The position numbers were made by a program, and so were the translations under genes. The notes below the pieces were generated by a model, which saw nothing but the letters and a program-made list of their open reading frames with translations, made no database searches and was not told where the DNA came from. Below are positions 5,699 to 14,691 of a DNA stretch of 23,665 nt, piece by piece. How positions within the stretch are numbered: position 1 is the stretch's first letter; the number at the start of each line of letters is the position of its first letter. Location: the NCBI GenBank assembly GCA_964499425.1, contig CAZCLD010000016.1, forward strand, positions 1 to 23,665, in the 5' to 3' direction. Origin of the DNA: JAQBYK01 sp964499425. GTDB lineage: Bacteria; Patescibacteriota; Gracilibacteria; UBA1369; LOWO2-01-FULL-3.

Positions 5699-6775
5699 AT
5701 GGAATTAATAGGATTTTCATTAGTATTAATTGTCTCTTTCTACCTTCTCACAAAGGTATGTGATGACTATTTCATAAATTCTCTCGACAAAATTGCCCAC
5801 CGTTTCAAAATGTCACACGAAGCGGCTGGTGCAACCCTAATGGCCGTAGGCTCAAGTGCTGCGGAACTCTTCGTAGCAATAATAGCCTTAATCAAGCCAG
5901 GAGATCATGCCGCAATCGGAATGGGTACTATAGTAGGTTCGGCTATTTTCAATATTTTAGTGATTATTGGTGCAACAGCGGTTGTCAGAAAAGTTGTTTT
6001 GGCTTGGCAACCTATAGTAAGGGATACTGTATTTTATTCAGTTTCAATAATTGCACTACTATTAGTGTTTAGAGATGGACAGATCGAGCTTAAAGAAGCC
6101 GCAATTTTCGTATTTCTCTACTTGGTATACGTAATCACGGTTGTAAAATGGGACAAAATTATGCCTCGAAGGCCTTTAGATAAAGCCAAAAGAATAGGAG
6201 GTGATATGCTCAAGGAAATCAAAGAGGAAATAAGAGAGGGAAGAAAAAGCAAATGGGAGAAGGTGTTCTGGCCTCTGGATTTTCTCCTCGACAAAATATT
6301 CCCTAACCCAAAACGCTATTATAGGGTATTCGGGATTTCGATTGTAATTATCGCAGGATTAAGTTGGGTATTAGTTGAAAGTGCTGTAGCCATATCAGGA
6401 ATCCTCCACATACCAGAAGCCATTATTGCACTTACCGTTCTAGCTATCGGAACGTCAATTCCTGACGCAGCTTCATCTATTATAGTAGCCAAACAGGGAA
6501 GAGGGGATATGGCCATCAGCAACGCTATCGGATCCAACATTTTTGACATTTTGTTCGGTCTTGGACTGCCTTGGTTCATTTTCCTACTTATCGCCGGAGG
6601 AAGCATCCCTGTTAGTACAGAAAGTCTACTTAGCTCGGTGATTCTCCTTTTTGCAACTGTACTAGTGATTTTCTTTCTCCTTCTAATAAGAAAATGGAAA
6701 ATCGGCAATAAAGCTGGATATTTCCTGATAATTCTTTATTTGGGCTATCTTGCTTGGGCAATAACTTCCCTATAG
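5699..6775 (+). CDS. Calcium/cation antiporter, CaCA family (NCKX/YrbG-like)
   Basis: 358 residues with about ten hydrophobic segments and the two inverted alpha repeats of the Ca2+/cation antiporter superfamily. Alpha-1 has GATLMAVGSSAAELF and GTIVGSAIFNILVIIG. Alpha-2 has LAIGTSIPDAASSIIVAK and NAIGSNIFDILFGLGLP. A charged cytosolic loop (about 155-200, rich in K/R/E) separates the halves. The SSAAEL/TSIPDA pair resembles the K+-dependent NCKX branch more than CAX, so Na+-driven Ca2+ export is likely, though ion choice is inferred. The gene begins 8 nt after the tRNA-Ser(GCU) CCA end with no Shine-Dalgarno sequence. It is therefore probably expressed from a tRNA-mRNA transcript. Confidence 0.93.
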   Translation: MELIGFSLVLIVSFYLLTKVCDDYFINSLDKIAHRFKMSHEAAGATLMAVGSSAAELFVAIIALIKPGDHAAIGMGTIVGSAIFNILVIIGATAVVRKVVLAWQPIVRDTVFYSVSIIALLLVFRDGQIELKEAAIFVFLYLVYVITVVKWDKIMPRRPLDKAKRIGGDMLKEIKEEIREGRKSKWEKVFWPLDFLLDKIFPNPKRYYRVFGISIVIIAGLSWVLVESAVAISGILHIPEAIIALTVLAIGTSIPDAASSIIVAKQGRGDMAISNAIGSNIFDILFGLGLPWFIFLLIAGGSIPVSTESLLSSVILLFATVLVIFFLLLIRKWKIGNKAGYFLIILYLGYLAWAITSL

Positions 6776-6782
6776 GAGAGGA

Positions 6783-6811
6783 TTGACCCAAGCGCACAAA
6801 TATAGTATAAT
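6783..6811 (+). promoter_or_regulatory. Near-consensus promoter for the SLH lipoprotein gene
   Basis: TTGACC (6783-6788) and TATAAT (6806-6811) are spaced by 17 bp. Transcription should start near 6818, leaving an AT-rich leader of about 45 nt with no clear ribosome binding site before ATG 6863. This is among the best matches to consensus in the window, consistent with an abundant surface protein. Confidence 0.85.
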
Positions 6812-6862
6812 AACAGTAGTTAAAAATTAATATAAACCAAAATAAAAACTAACAATTTTACC

Positions 6863-9800
6863 ATGAGTAAAACAAAAATCCTGTTTTTAACAGTGGCCCT
6901 TTTTGCAATTGCATTGTCTGGTTGCAGTTCATTTGATTCTAAGGAGGCCCAGACCTCGGTCGTTACCATTCCAGAAGGACAAATTGAAAGTTACAAAATC
7001 AAGGTAACCTTCTCTAATAATACTTCAAACCACTTGGTAACAATGACCCATAAAGAAAGTGGGGGAGACCAATTTGAAGTAAGTTATAATGCACCAGATT
7101 ATAACGGTGATGGAGTTTATGACTGGAATGACTGTAAAGGTGACTTCGGATTTTACCTGCATGTAAACAGGTTTCCAATGTCAACAGCATATGCAGGAAA
7201 AGATCCTGCAATTAGCACCAAAAAATCTATTTGGGTAGAAACAACTCCACTAGATGGACAAGCCCTCTGTAAGACTACGACATTTCACATAAATGATTTT
7301 AACGATGGCGATCTAGACGGGACTCCATTAAGTCTTGCATTAAGTGATAAAACCATAGACGTCAACGCAACAGGAGGAATACCTGGAGTAATCAGTTATG
7401 GTACAACATCTAGTCCAACAACAAGTTGGAACATTACACCTGACAGTTCACAATCTAATTACATCTCAGCAGAGCTTGAGTTACTCTCCAACTATGGAGA
7501 ATGTGACAGTGAAGAAGAGTGGAACGACGAAACTGGTCAATGTGAAGAGCCAGTCGTTGAGCCACCAGTTGAGCCAGTAGATGACCCTTCAGACATTTTG
7601 GGACAAAACATAGTTTGTTATCACAACGTAAACGAAGGCACATACAAAGGTGACAAGGTAAAATGTGGAGATGTCGGATGTATCTATCCCGACAACACCT
7701 ATTGTAGAAATACAGGTTGTTACAACATGGATGGCACCTCTGATATACCCGAAGGCCCAATGTGGGAAACGGTAGCAGATTTTAGCGTTTGTGAAGATTC
7801 TTCAGGGAACGTAGTTGATGGAGGAGGGAATGAATGTCCCGATGACGTCCAAGTGATCCTAGGAGATGGTTGTCACGACATGGATTCAGGAGTTTGGTTT
7901 AATGGAGAAATGACAAAATACATAGTAGATGGAGATTATTCTAACCAAGTAATATATTGTAATGACGAATGGAACAGTGGTTGTGACTATGAAGCAGTAT
8001 ATGGCGGAGGTGATGAGGGATACTGTGAAACCGCAGAATATGAGGATGAAACATGTACAACTTGCTGGGACAGTGAAAACAATCAGACCAGTCATAATTG
8101 TCATCCGAGAGACGACGGGACTCAACCTCCAGAAACAGAATATTGTTTCGTAGAGGGTAGAGGAGAGGAAGACTGCGAAGTTTGCTATGACTCAGAAGAT
8201 AATGTGGTCTCAGAAGACTGTTGGTGGGTAGGTGGAGGCGACACCAGCATAGCCGACGAACACGATGCACAAAGACAGAAAGACGATATGCTAGACAGCA
8301 TAAGAAATTCCAACAGAGATATTGAAAAGCACTATCCAAAATTCAAAAAGGAAATGGAACGATTCCTTAATAAAGAGCTCAAAAAGAAATTAGGGAAATA
8401 TGAAAAACTACTTAAGCGCTCTGGAGACGCTCCAAGGGCTACTAGCATTTTGAATGAAGCTATCAACTGGACTGAAAACAGACAAATTCAAGTGACAGGT
8501 CTTATCGCAGACATAGAGGAAGTAATTAGCTCATGTCAAAGTGGGATGGACATAGTCGAATCAAAGGTGAACGCGATTGTTCCTGGAGAAGCAACATGGG
8601 ACGACTTAAATGCAGGCTGGAGCTCAATGAGAAGATATGTCGAATCTTGCTGGCCACAAAAAAATGCTATAGAAGCACCATTCAGAAGCATTGAACAGGG
8701 GTATTATGAATTTTCGGATATGATTTATGAGATCACAAAAGCAGTGATTGAAATGGAAAGCTATGGCGTTTCAATACCTAGCTTTATTGATAAATTTCTA
8801 GAGGAATATAGAGAATTAAATGAATGGGCAGATAGAGGGCTCCAATGTAAAGACAATGTACTCGTACTCGTCGAAGTGCTGAAAAGTTCAACCGACCAGG
8901 ATGACATAGATTACGCACAAGAGGATGTTTGGGACGCTGAACAAGACTGTAACTGGGAAAGAGACGATATGTATGACGCCTTCGATGATTGGAGAGAAGG
9001 AGATAGCTATGATTCTCCACATCCATGGGAAAGATATGTTGATAAAGCATGGAGAACTATGGATGACCAAAGATATGTTGAAGAGGACAAAAGAGAATTG
9101 GAAAAAATAAGAGACTCTATCGAAGGATTAGCAAACATAAGAAATGAAATCGAAACGGACGACCCATTCGTACTGGAACACATCAAAAACCTAGAAGACC
9201 TTAGGGATAAAGCATTACCAATGGTTTTGGATATGATTTTAGCGGCAGAAAAAGGCGATTATGTCGAATGGGAGCAGCTTGAACTAGTTGGAAATGTAGC
9301 AGACAAAAGTATGGAGGTAATAGCACGATATTGTGACGACTTCCCAAATAGATGCTGGCTTTCAGGTGAAGTCGAGGAAATGATATATGGTGGCCACTAC
9401 GGTGGTCATGATGGACCTCATGGAGGACCACACGGTGGACCTCCTTATGGTATTCATGATGACTTTGAGGGTGTTTATTTTGAAGAGGAGTTAGTAGACC
9501 GTATCGTAAATCAAATCGTATCAAGGCTTGAGGAAGAAATAATCGCAGCCTTCACAGAATCATTTACACGATTGTTCACTGAAACAATGGCCGACAAAAT
9601 CGCGACTCACATGGAAGGAGAGTCCGGAGAAGTACTTTCAAACGTATTTAACAACATAGAGTACTTAGGTGATGATAGGACAAAAATTGTAGCAGAGAAT
9701 AGTACTAGTCTATACGACGTTCTGACAAAATTCGAAGATTATGAGATAAACTCTGACGTAGCATCAGTGATTGATAGCTGGCATGAAACAGTAGTGGCAG

Positions 9801-10519
9801 CCAGTCTAAAGGACGAAGTCATTAACAAATTTGAAGAATTACTCACAGCAGTAAGAAACGGCTCAGAAACAGGACCCATTGTCGCAAGCTTGTGGGACAA
9901 ACACGAAAATAATGACAGACTTTTGGCTACAGAAGATAAAGTTCAATTTTTGGATGCTAAGCTTAAAGACAATGACTGGTATTATGGTTCCTTCATGGGG
10001 TCAAGCTTCACAGGCGACAGCGATTCGCAAGGCAGGCTGACCGGTTTTGTTAGACCAGCAGGACTAATCAATCGTTGTGAGGCACTAAAGATAGTAATCG
10101 AAGCAGCAGGGATTAATAAGGCACCTGGAACGACTGATTGGTGGTGTAGTTCTTACCAATCAACCGCAGAACAAGAAGAATTCAACATGGTGGGATGGTA
10201 TGGAGATTCAGCTTATTGGGTGCCACCTTCAACTGACAGAGGATACCTCGCAGGCAATCCAAACAGGGCTGAGCTATGTCGGCTATTTGTCCAGGCTGGT
10301 AATCTCGAATACACTCGTTACGACAATGAATTCCCAGATATTAATTACCTAGATCCATGGGCTGAAGACGCAGCTACTTGTTTGAAATATGGAATTATTA
10401 CCGGTCAAGGAAACGGGAATTTTGATCCACACAGCCAAGCTAATCGTGCTGAGGTAGCAGCCATGGAGGTTCGATTCAAAGAAGCAATCCAAGCTAGTCA
10501 ATTATTTAATAGCTTGTAA
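6863..10519 (+). CDS. Large surface lipoprotein with Cys-rich region, helical stalk and SLH domains
   Basis: 1218 residues. A lipoprotein signal peptide has lipobox LSGC with the lipidated Cys at 21. An EF-hand-type loop DYNGDGVYDWND (79-90) has acidic or Asn residues at positions 1, 3, 5, 9 and 12. A Pro/Val/Glu linker lies near 233-243. A Cys-rich region covers about 250-455, ending in two copies of a 27-residue motif 40 residues apart. From about 460 to 1060 the sequence is strongly charged and helical (coiled-coil-like), interrupted by a Gly/His/Pro repeat at 843-865. The C-terminal 150 residues carry SLH-type repeats, the clearest from FPDINYLDPWAEDA at 1157 to NRAEVAAMEV. SLH domains anchor proteins to wall polymer or S-layer, so this is a surface protein. 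Its specific role is unknown. It is monocistronic. Confidence 0.88.
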   Translation: MSKTKILFLTVALFAIALSGCSSFDSKEAQTSVVTIPEGQIESYKIKVTFSNNTSNHLVTMTHKESGGDQFEVSYNAPDYNGDGVYDWNDCKGDFGFYLHVNRFPMSTAYAGKDPAISTKKSIWVETTPLDGQALCKTTTFHINDFNDGDLDGTPLSLALSDKTIDVNATGGIPGVISYGTTSSPTTSWNITPDSSQSNYISAELELLSNYGECDSEEEWNDETGQCEEPVVEPPVEPVDDPSDILGQNIVCYHNVNEGTYKGDKVKCGDVGCIYPDNTYCRNTGCYNMDGTSDIPEGPMWETVADFSVCEDSSGNVVDGGGNECPDDVQVILGDGCHDMDSGVWFNGEMTKYIVDGDYSNQVIYCNDEWNSGCDYEAVYGGGDEGYCETAEYEDETCTTCWDSENNQTSHNCHPRDDGTQPPETEYCFVEGRGEEDCEVCYDSEDNVVSEDCWWVGGGDTSIADEHDAQRQKDDMLDSIRNSNRDIEKHYPKFKKEMERFLNKELKKKLGKYEKLLKRSGDAPRATSILNEAINWTENRQIQVTGLIADIEEVISSCQSGMDIVESKVNAIVPGEATWDDLNAGWSSMRRYVESCWPQKNAIEAPFRSIEQGYYEFSDMIYEITKAVIEMESYGVSIPSFIDKFLEEYRELNEWADRGLQCKDNVLVLVEVLKSSTDQDDIDYAQEDVWDAEQDCNWERDDMYDAFDDWREGDSYDSPHPWERYVDKAWRTMDDQRYVEEDKRELEKIRDSIEGLANIRNEIETDDPFVLEHIKNLEDLRDKALPMVLDMILAAEKGDYVEWEQLELVGNVADKSMEVIARYCDDFPNRCWLSGEVEEMIYGGHYGGHDGPHGGPHGGPPYGIHDDFEGVYFEEELVDRIVNQIVSRLEEEIIAAFTESFTRLFTETMADKIATHMEGESGEVLSNVFNNIEYLGDDRTKIVAENSTSLYDVLTKFEDYEINSDVASVIDSWHETVVAASLKDEVINKFEELLTAVRNGSETGPIVASLWDKHENNDRLLATEDKVQFLDAKLKDNDWYYGSFMGSSFTGDSDSQGRLTGFVRPAGLINRCEALKIVIEAAGINKAPGTTDWWCSSYQSTAEQEEFNMVGWYGDSAYWVPPSTDRGYLAGNPNRAELCRLFVQAGNLEYTRYDNEFPDINYLDPWAEDAATCLKYGIITGQGNGNFDPHSQANRAEVAAMEVRFKEAIQASQLFNSL

Positions 10520-10541
10520 GCTTAGACAATCACACGCGAAT

Positions 10542-10568
10542 AAAGGCCTCGAGAAATCGGGGCCTTTT
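10542..10568. terminator. Bidirectional intrinsic terminator between the SLH gene and trpA
   Basis: An 11-bp stem AAAGGCCTCGA/TCGGGGCCTTT with one G-T pair and a GAAA tetraloop (10542-10567) is followed by T on the plus strand and by an AT-rich stretch on the minus strand. It sits between the convergent SLH and trpA genes, and the trpA stop codon (10567-10569) overlaps its edge. Confidence 0.85.
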
Positions 10569-11307
10569 ATATTGCTTCCAAGAATCTCTTAACCTCTGGT
10601 AAGCCACCTTTCCGTTCAAGATTGATTATTTTGGATCCAATCACAGCAATTTCAGCATTTCGATGAACAGCATCTACGTGTGTTTTCTTGGAAATCCCAA
10701 AACCAACGGCAAGTGGTAATTTGCTGTGTTTGCGAACTTTCTTTAAGTAACTTTTTAACTTAGGATTCAATTCTGAAGATTGGCCAGTTGTTCCATGTCG
10801 GGAAACACAATAAACAAAACCCTTGGCATAACGGGATATTTTTTTTAGGCGATCCTCCGTAGTTAAGGGAGATACTATTTGGATAGGCATAAGCCCAAAT
10901 TTCTTACAGGAAGCCAGATAATTCTCATTCTTTTCTTCATCAATTGGTATGTCAGGTACAATCAAGCCATAGCAGCCGGACTCTTTGGATCTTTTGCAAA
11001 ACTTATCTACCCCATAGTGATGAAGAATATTGAAATAACTCATAAATAGAAGCTTCGTCCCCATTCCATCTTTACAAAATTTTGTGCTGAGTCTAGTCAT
11101 CAATCTAAAACAATCCTCCACCCTCACCTTGCTCTTAAGCGCTTTCTCATTAGCAGCCATAATAGTCGGGCCGTCCGCAACAGGATCAGAAAAGGGGATT
11201 TGGATCTCAATAAAATCAACATATTTCGACATCAAAAGTGCAATTTCTTCACATTTTTTCATAGTTGGGTATCCAGCCACTATATGTGTCATTATTTGCT
11301 TTCGCAT
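10567..11307 (-). CDS. trpA: Tryptophan synthase alpha subunit
   Basis: 246 residues, slightly short for TrpA (about 250-270) because the N-terminal helix is abbreviated. It converts indole-3-glycerol phosphate to indole, which passes to TrpB. Catalytic Glu (E34, in DFIEIQIPFSDP) and Asp (D45, in PVADGPTI) are present, as are GLIVPDIPIDE, the YCVSRHGTTG phosphate loop and VGFGISKKTHV. The start at 11307 overlaps trpB by 16 nt and gives MRKQIMTHIVAGYP, which fits the family start. An alternative ATG at 11292 overlaps the trpB stop as TAATG and would remove five residues. This is the last gene of the operon, ending in the bidirectional terminator. Confidence 0.96.
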   Translation of the reverse strand: MRKQIMTHIVAGYPTMKKCEEIALLMSKYVDFIEIQIPFSDPVADGPTIMAANEKALKSKVRVEDCFRLMTRLSTKFCKDGMGTKLLFMSYFNILHHYGVDKFCKRSKESGCYGLIVPDIPIDEEKNENYLASCKKFGLMPIQIVSPLTTEDRLKKISRYAKGFVYCVSRHGTTGQSSELNPKLKSYLKKVRKHSKLPLAVGFGISKKTHVDAVHRNAEIAVIGSKIINLERKGGLPEVKRFLEAI

Positions 11308-12512
11308 TTCAAAAATTCTTTAAATTTTTTGTCCTTAAGTCGTTTCGTAACAATGAAAAGGTCTTTGTCCCCACGCCCGGAACAATTTAAAACGACTGCT
11401 TTATTTTTCGACAGAGCAGGTGCCAGTTTCAAGACCTCCGCTACAGCGTGTGAGGATTCCAGTGCTGCAAAAATCCCCTCAGTTTTAGCTAGTAGCTTGT
11501 ATGCCCTAATAACTTCATCATCCAGAGCATAGGAGAATGTTACTCGTCCTATGTCGGATAGGTAAGCTAATTGAGGGCCAACCCCCGAATAATCAAGACC
11601 AGCCGAAACACTATATGTCTCAGCAATTTGGCCATCCCTGCCCTGCAAAAAATAAGACTTAAAACCTTCGACTACCCCAACGCTACCACCTTGAAAACGA
11701 GCTGCGTGCTTCTTGCCCTTCACACCTTTACCACCTGCTTCAACAGCAATCATCTTAACACTCTTGTCATCAAAGAAGTCATAAAAGAGTCCCATCGCAT
11801 TGCTGCCACCTCCACACGAGGCAACTAAATAATCAGGGGTGCCAATTTGCTTACGTACCTCCTCCCCAACAATTTTTTGAAAGAAAGTATTCATAACCGG
11901 GTAAGGATGTGGTCCGCAAACAGTGCCAAGCAAATAGTGAGTGTCCTGAGGATTAGAAATTAGGTCACGAAGGGCCGCATTAATAGCGTCTCTCAAAATT
12001 TGCCCCCCATCGTGCACAGGAACGACTTTTGCGCCAAGCTGTTCCATCCAAAACACATTAGGTCTCTGACGTGCTACATCTTTTGCACCCATATACACAG
12101 TACATTCCATACCAAACTTTGCAGCAACAGTCGCAGTCGCCAAACCATGCTGGCCAGCCCCAGTTTCGGCAATCAAACGTTTTTTCCCCAACTTTTTTGC
12201 CAAAAGCGCCTGCCCCAAGCAGTGATTAATTTTGTGTGCGCCAGTGTGGTTCACCCCCTCATTTTTTAAGTAGATTTTGGCCCCACCGAGTTTACGGGTT
12301 AGATTCTCACAAAAATACAGCGGAGTAGGCCTCCCTGAGTAATTCACGTAAAGACCCCTTAAAGAAGCCAAGAATTCGCGATCATGTATTGCTTCAAAGA
12401 ACGAATCTGTCAAATCAGCCATTATTTGCCACAACATCTCGGGTATATATCGGCCTCCGTACTCTCCGAAATGACCATCCCTATTTAGCAGGTATTTTTT
12501 GAGTGAGTTCAT
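11292..12512 (-). CDS. trpB: Tryptophan synthase beta subunit
   Basis: 406 residues, a normal TrpB1 length. It condenses indole with serine to give tryptophan using PLP. The PLP lysine is K94 in HKINHCLGQALL, the catalytic Glu is E116 in AETGAGQHG, and the phosphate-binding loop is CGGGSNAMG. Also present are the N-terminal HFGEYGGRYIPEML, GSVGVVEG and EGIFAALESSHA. The ATG lies 32 nt inside the end of trpGDC and the stop overlaps trpA, which points to translational coupling. Confidence 0.97.
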   Translation of the reverse strand: MNSLKKYLLNRDGHFGEYGGRYIPEMLWQIMADLTDSFFEAIHDREFLASLRGLYVNYSGRPTPLYFCENLTRKLGGAKIYLKNEGVNHTGAHKINHCLGQALLAKKLGKKRLIAETGAGQHGLATATVAAKFGMECTVYMGAKDVARQRPNVFWMEQLGAKVVPVHDGGQILRDAINAALRDLISNPQDTHYLLGTVCGPHPYPVMNTFFQKIVGEEVRKQIGTPDYLVASCGGGSNAMGLFYDFFDDKSVKMIAVEAGGKGVKGKKHAARFQGGSVGVVEGFKSYFLQGRDGQIAETYSVSAGLDYSGVGPQLAYLSDIGRVTFSYALDDEVIRAYKLLAKTEGIFAALESSHAVAEVLKLAPALSKNKAVVLNCSGRGDKDLFIVTKRLKDKKFKEFLKCESK

Positions 12513-14691
12513 CTAATTTGCCTTTTATGTTATTTGACTTCATGAGAGCGGTACCGATGAGTACCGCGTCTACTCTTTTATCCAATTTCTCAATATCAGC
12601 CCGACAATTTATGCCACTTTCTGACACAATTACTCTTCCCGGGGGGCACATCTTTGCCAATTGATTAGTCACATCCAAATCAACGCTAAAATCCTTCAGA
12701 TCACGATTGTTGATCCCAATAATCTTTGCATCCGTCTTTAGAACCATCCTAAGCTCCACTTCATCATGTACTTCAACCAGTGCATCCATTTTTAAGTGGC
12801 CGGCCAGCTCTAAAAACTTCTTCAATTTTTTTTCGGACAACAATGAAGCAATCAAAAGGACTGCATCAGCCCCGAATTCTCTCGCCTTATAGATTTGATA
12901 TTCATTCACAATAAAATCCTTGCACAATAGAGGCACTGAAACGACGTCTCTTACTATTTTCAAATTGTCGAAGCTCCCTTTGAAATATTTTTCATCTGTA
13001 ACAACAGATATTGCACTTGCCCCACCTTCTTCATAAATCTTGGCAATGTCAGCTATAGACCTGTCTCCTGCGAAAATGTCTCCCTCACTAGGCGAAGCTT
13101 TTTTGATTTCAGTAATAAAGGAAAGCCCTTCACCTGTTAGGGCTCCAAAAAAATCACGGTCAGATACATCCAGATTTTTCCCCTCAGCAATCTCATGCAA
13201 AATAGAGCGATGCAAGCGTGTTTCACCGCTTACAGTTTTTGCTAACTTATATCCTTCTTTTAAGTCGTCAACAACTCCAGCGAGTTTCAATGCCAAGGCC
13301 ACATTTACATATACCAAGTCAGCATGTCTGCTTTTGCATTCGCCTTTTAGAATTTTTAGAGCGATATCAGTATTAAATGAACTGTCACCTCCAGCAATTT
13401 CTTCAAAACTAGCTTTCTCAATGCCAAAGTCCTTGGGTGAAATTGAGTATTCCTTAATCAAGCCGTTGCTAAGCTCTACGATTTCAGTTTTTCCGGTCAA
13501 GGTGACCTCATCCAGGCCATCACAGCCTCTCACCACCATCACTCTTTTCTTTCCCATTAATTTACATGTCTCAGCAATAAGCCTCATCTGGTCCTTGAAA
13601 CTGGTGCCGATAATTTGTCTATCTACTCCAGCAGGATTAAGTAGTGGGCCGAGAATATTAAAAATAGTAGGCTTACCAATCGATTTCCTAGCTTCTGCAA
13701 AATGCCTCATCACTGGGTGAAATGATCGAGCATAAATGAATGCTAAGGAGTGATCATGATACAACTGTTCTAGCTCTTCAGGTTTTTTGTCTATTTCGAT
13801 TCCCATCTCCTCCAATAAATCAAAGCTGCCAAATCTTCCACTTGCGGCTTTATTCCCATGCTTTGCTATTCCAACACCCAATTTAGCCAAAATAAAAGCG
13901 GAAATAGTAGAGGTATTAATTCTCTGTAAACCAGACCCCCCGGTACCGCAAATGTCTATTGCATTTGGCATATTTAACCTTGCGCTCATTTGATTAGTCA
14001 TGAAATTAGCATAAGTACGCAAATCTTCCGCACAAACTTTATCAGGAGTGTAACTCTCCAGGAATTTGACTTGTTCATCGACAGACAATTTCCCCTGAAT
14101 CGAATCTTCTAGGAATTTCTCAACTTCAGTGGGTTCCCTAATAAGATTTTTCAACATCTCAAACCCGTAATCTCCTTTCATGGTCAGTACCGACTCTGGA
14201 TGAAACTGAACGCCCTCGATAGGAAGCGCCTTATGTCTAACCGCCATTACTAGATCAGAATATGTTGCCGAAGTGTCAAGACAGTCCGGCACATGGTCTG
14301 CGCAAAGCGAATGGTACCTTCCTGCAGAGAAATTTTGACTAACTCCAGAGAAAATAGTCTTTCCATCATGACTAATCGGACTGCTTTTCCCATGTACTGG
14401 CTCTATAAACTTCAACGTTCCACCAAAATACTCAATTATAGCCTCATGTCCAAGGCACACTCCAAACATAGGGTATTTTTTGTGATAAACATCAATGATT
14501 TTCATCATATTCCCAGCTTTGGATGGAATTGATGGGCCCGGAGAAAAAACAATCAAATCCGGATTTATTTCTCCAATCTTACTTGGATCTACAGTATTCC
14601 TATAAACATGGACGTCACAGTGCAATCGCTTAAAGTAATCAACAAGGTTGAAGGTAAAAGAATCAAAGTTGTCGAGCAGGAAAATTTTCAT
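12481..14691 (-). CDS. trpGDC: Trifunctional TrpG-TrpD-TrpC fusion
   Basis: 736 residues holding three enzymes in one frame. Residues 1 to about 185 are the glutamine amidotransferase of anthranilate synthase: nucleophile C79 in GVCLGHEA, triad H164/E166 in QFHPES. About 187-502 is anthranilate phosphoribosyltransferase: CGTGGSG at 248-254, NTSTISAF, KHGNKAASG, NILGPLLNPAG. About 512-736 is indole-3-glycerol phosphate synthase: E528/K530 in TEIKKASPSEG, K591 in LCKDF, GINNRDL, VSESGI. The TrpC part lacks most of the usual N-terminal extension and follows the last TrpD helix almost directly. The start overlaps the trpE stop (ATGA). No TrpF domain is present here or nearby. Confidence 0.95.
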   Translation of the reverse strand: MKIFLLDNFDSFTFNLVDYFKRLHCDVHVYRNTVDPSKIGEINPDLIVFSPGPSIPSKAGNMMKIIDVYHKKYPMFGVCLGHEAIIEYFGGTLKFIEPVHGKSSPISHDGKTIFSGVSQNFSAGRYHSLCADHVPDCLDTSATYSDLVMAVRHKALPIEGVQFHPESVLTMKGDYGFEMLKNLIREPTEVEKFLEDSIQGKLSVDEQVKFLESYTPDKVCAEDLRTYANFMTNQMSARLNMPNAIDICGTGGSGLQRINTSTISAFILAKLGVGIAKHGNKAASGRFGSFDLLEEMGIEIDKKPEELEQLYHDHSLAFIYARSFHPVMRHFAEARKSIGKPTIFNILGPLLNPAGVDRQIIGTSFKDQMRLIAETCKLMGKKRVMVVRGCDGLDEVTLTGKTEIVELSNGLIKEYSISPKDFGIEKASFEEIAGGDSSFNTDIALKILKGECKSRHADLVYVNVALALKLAGVVDDLKEGYKLAKTVSGETRLHRSILHEIAEGKNLDVSDRDFFGALTGEGLSFITEIKKASPSEGDIFAGDRSIADIAKIYEEGGASAISVVTDEKYFKGSFDNLKIVRDVVSVPLLCKDFIVNEYQIYKAREFGADAVLLIASLLSEKKLKKFLELAGHLKMDALVEVHDEVELRMVLKTDAKIIGINNRDLKDFSVDLDVTNQLAKMCPPGRVIVSESGINCRADIEKLDKRVDAVLIGTALMKSNNIKGKLDELTQKIPAK

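Noticed and set aside
13040..13720. 226-codon open frame on the plus strand
   Set aside because: It is fully antisense to the TrpD/TrpC part of the trpGDC fusion, whose catalytic motifs are clear; the plus-strand translation is low-complexity and has no recognisable domain.
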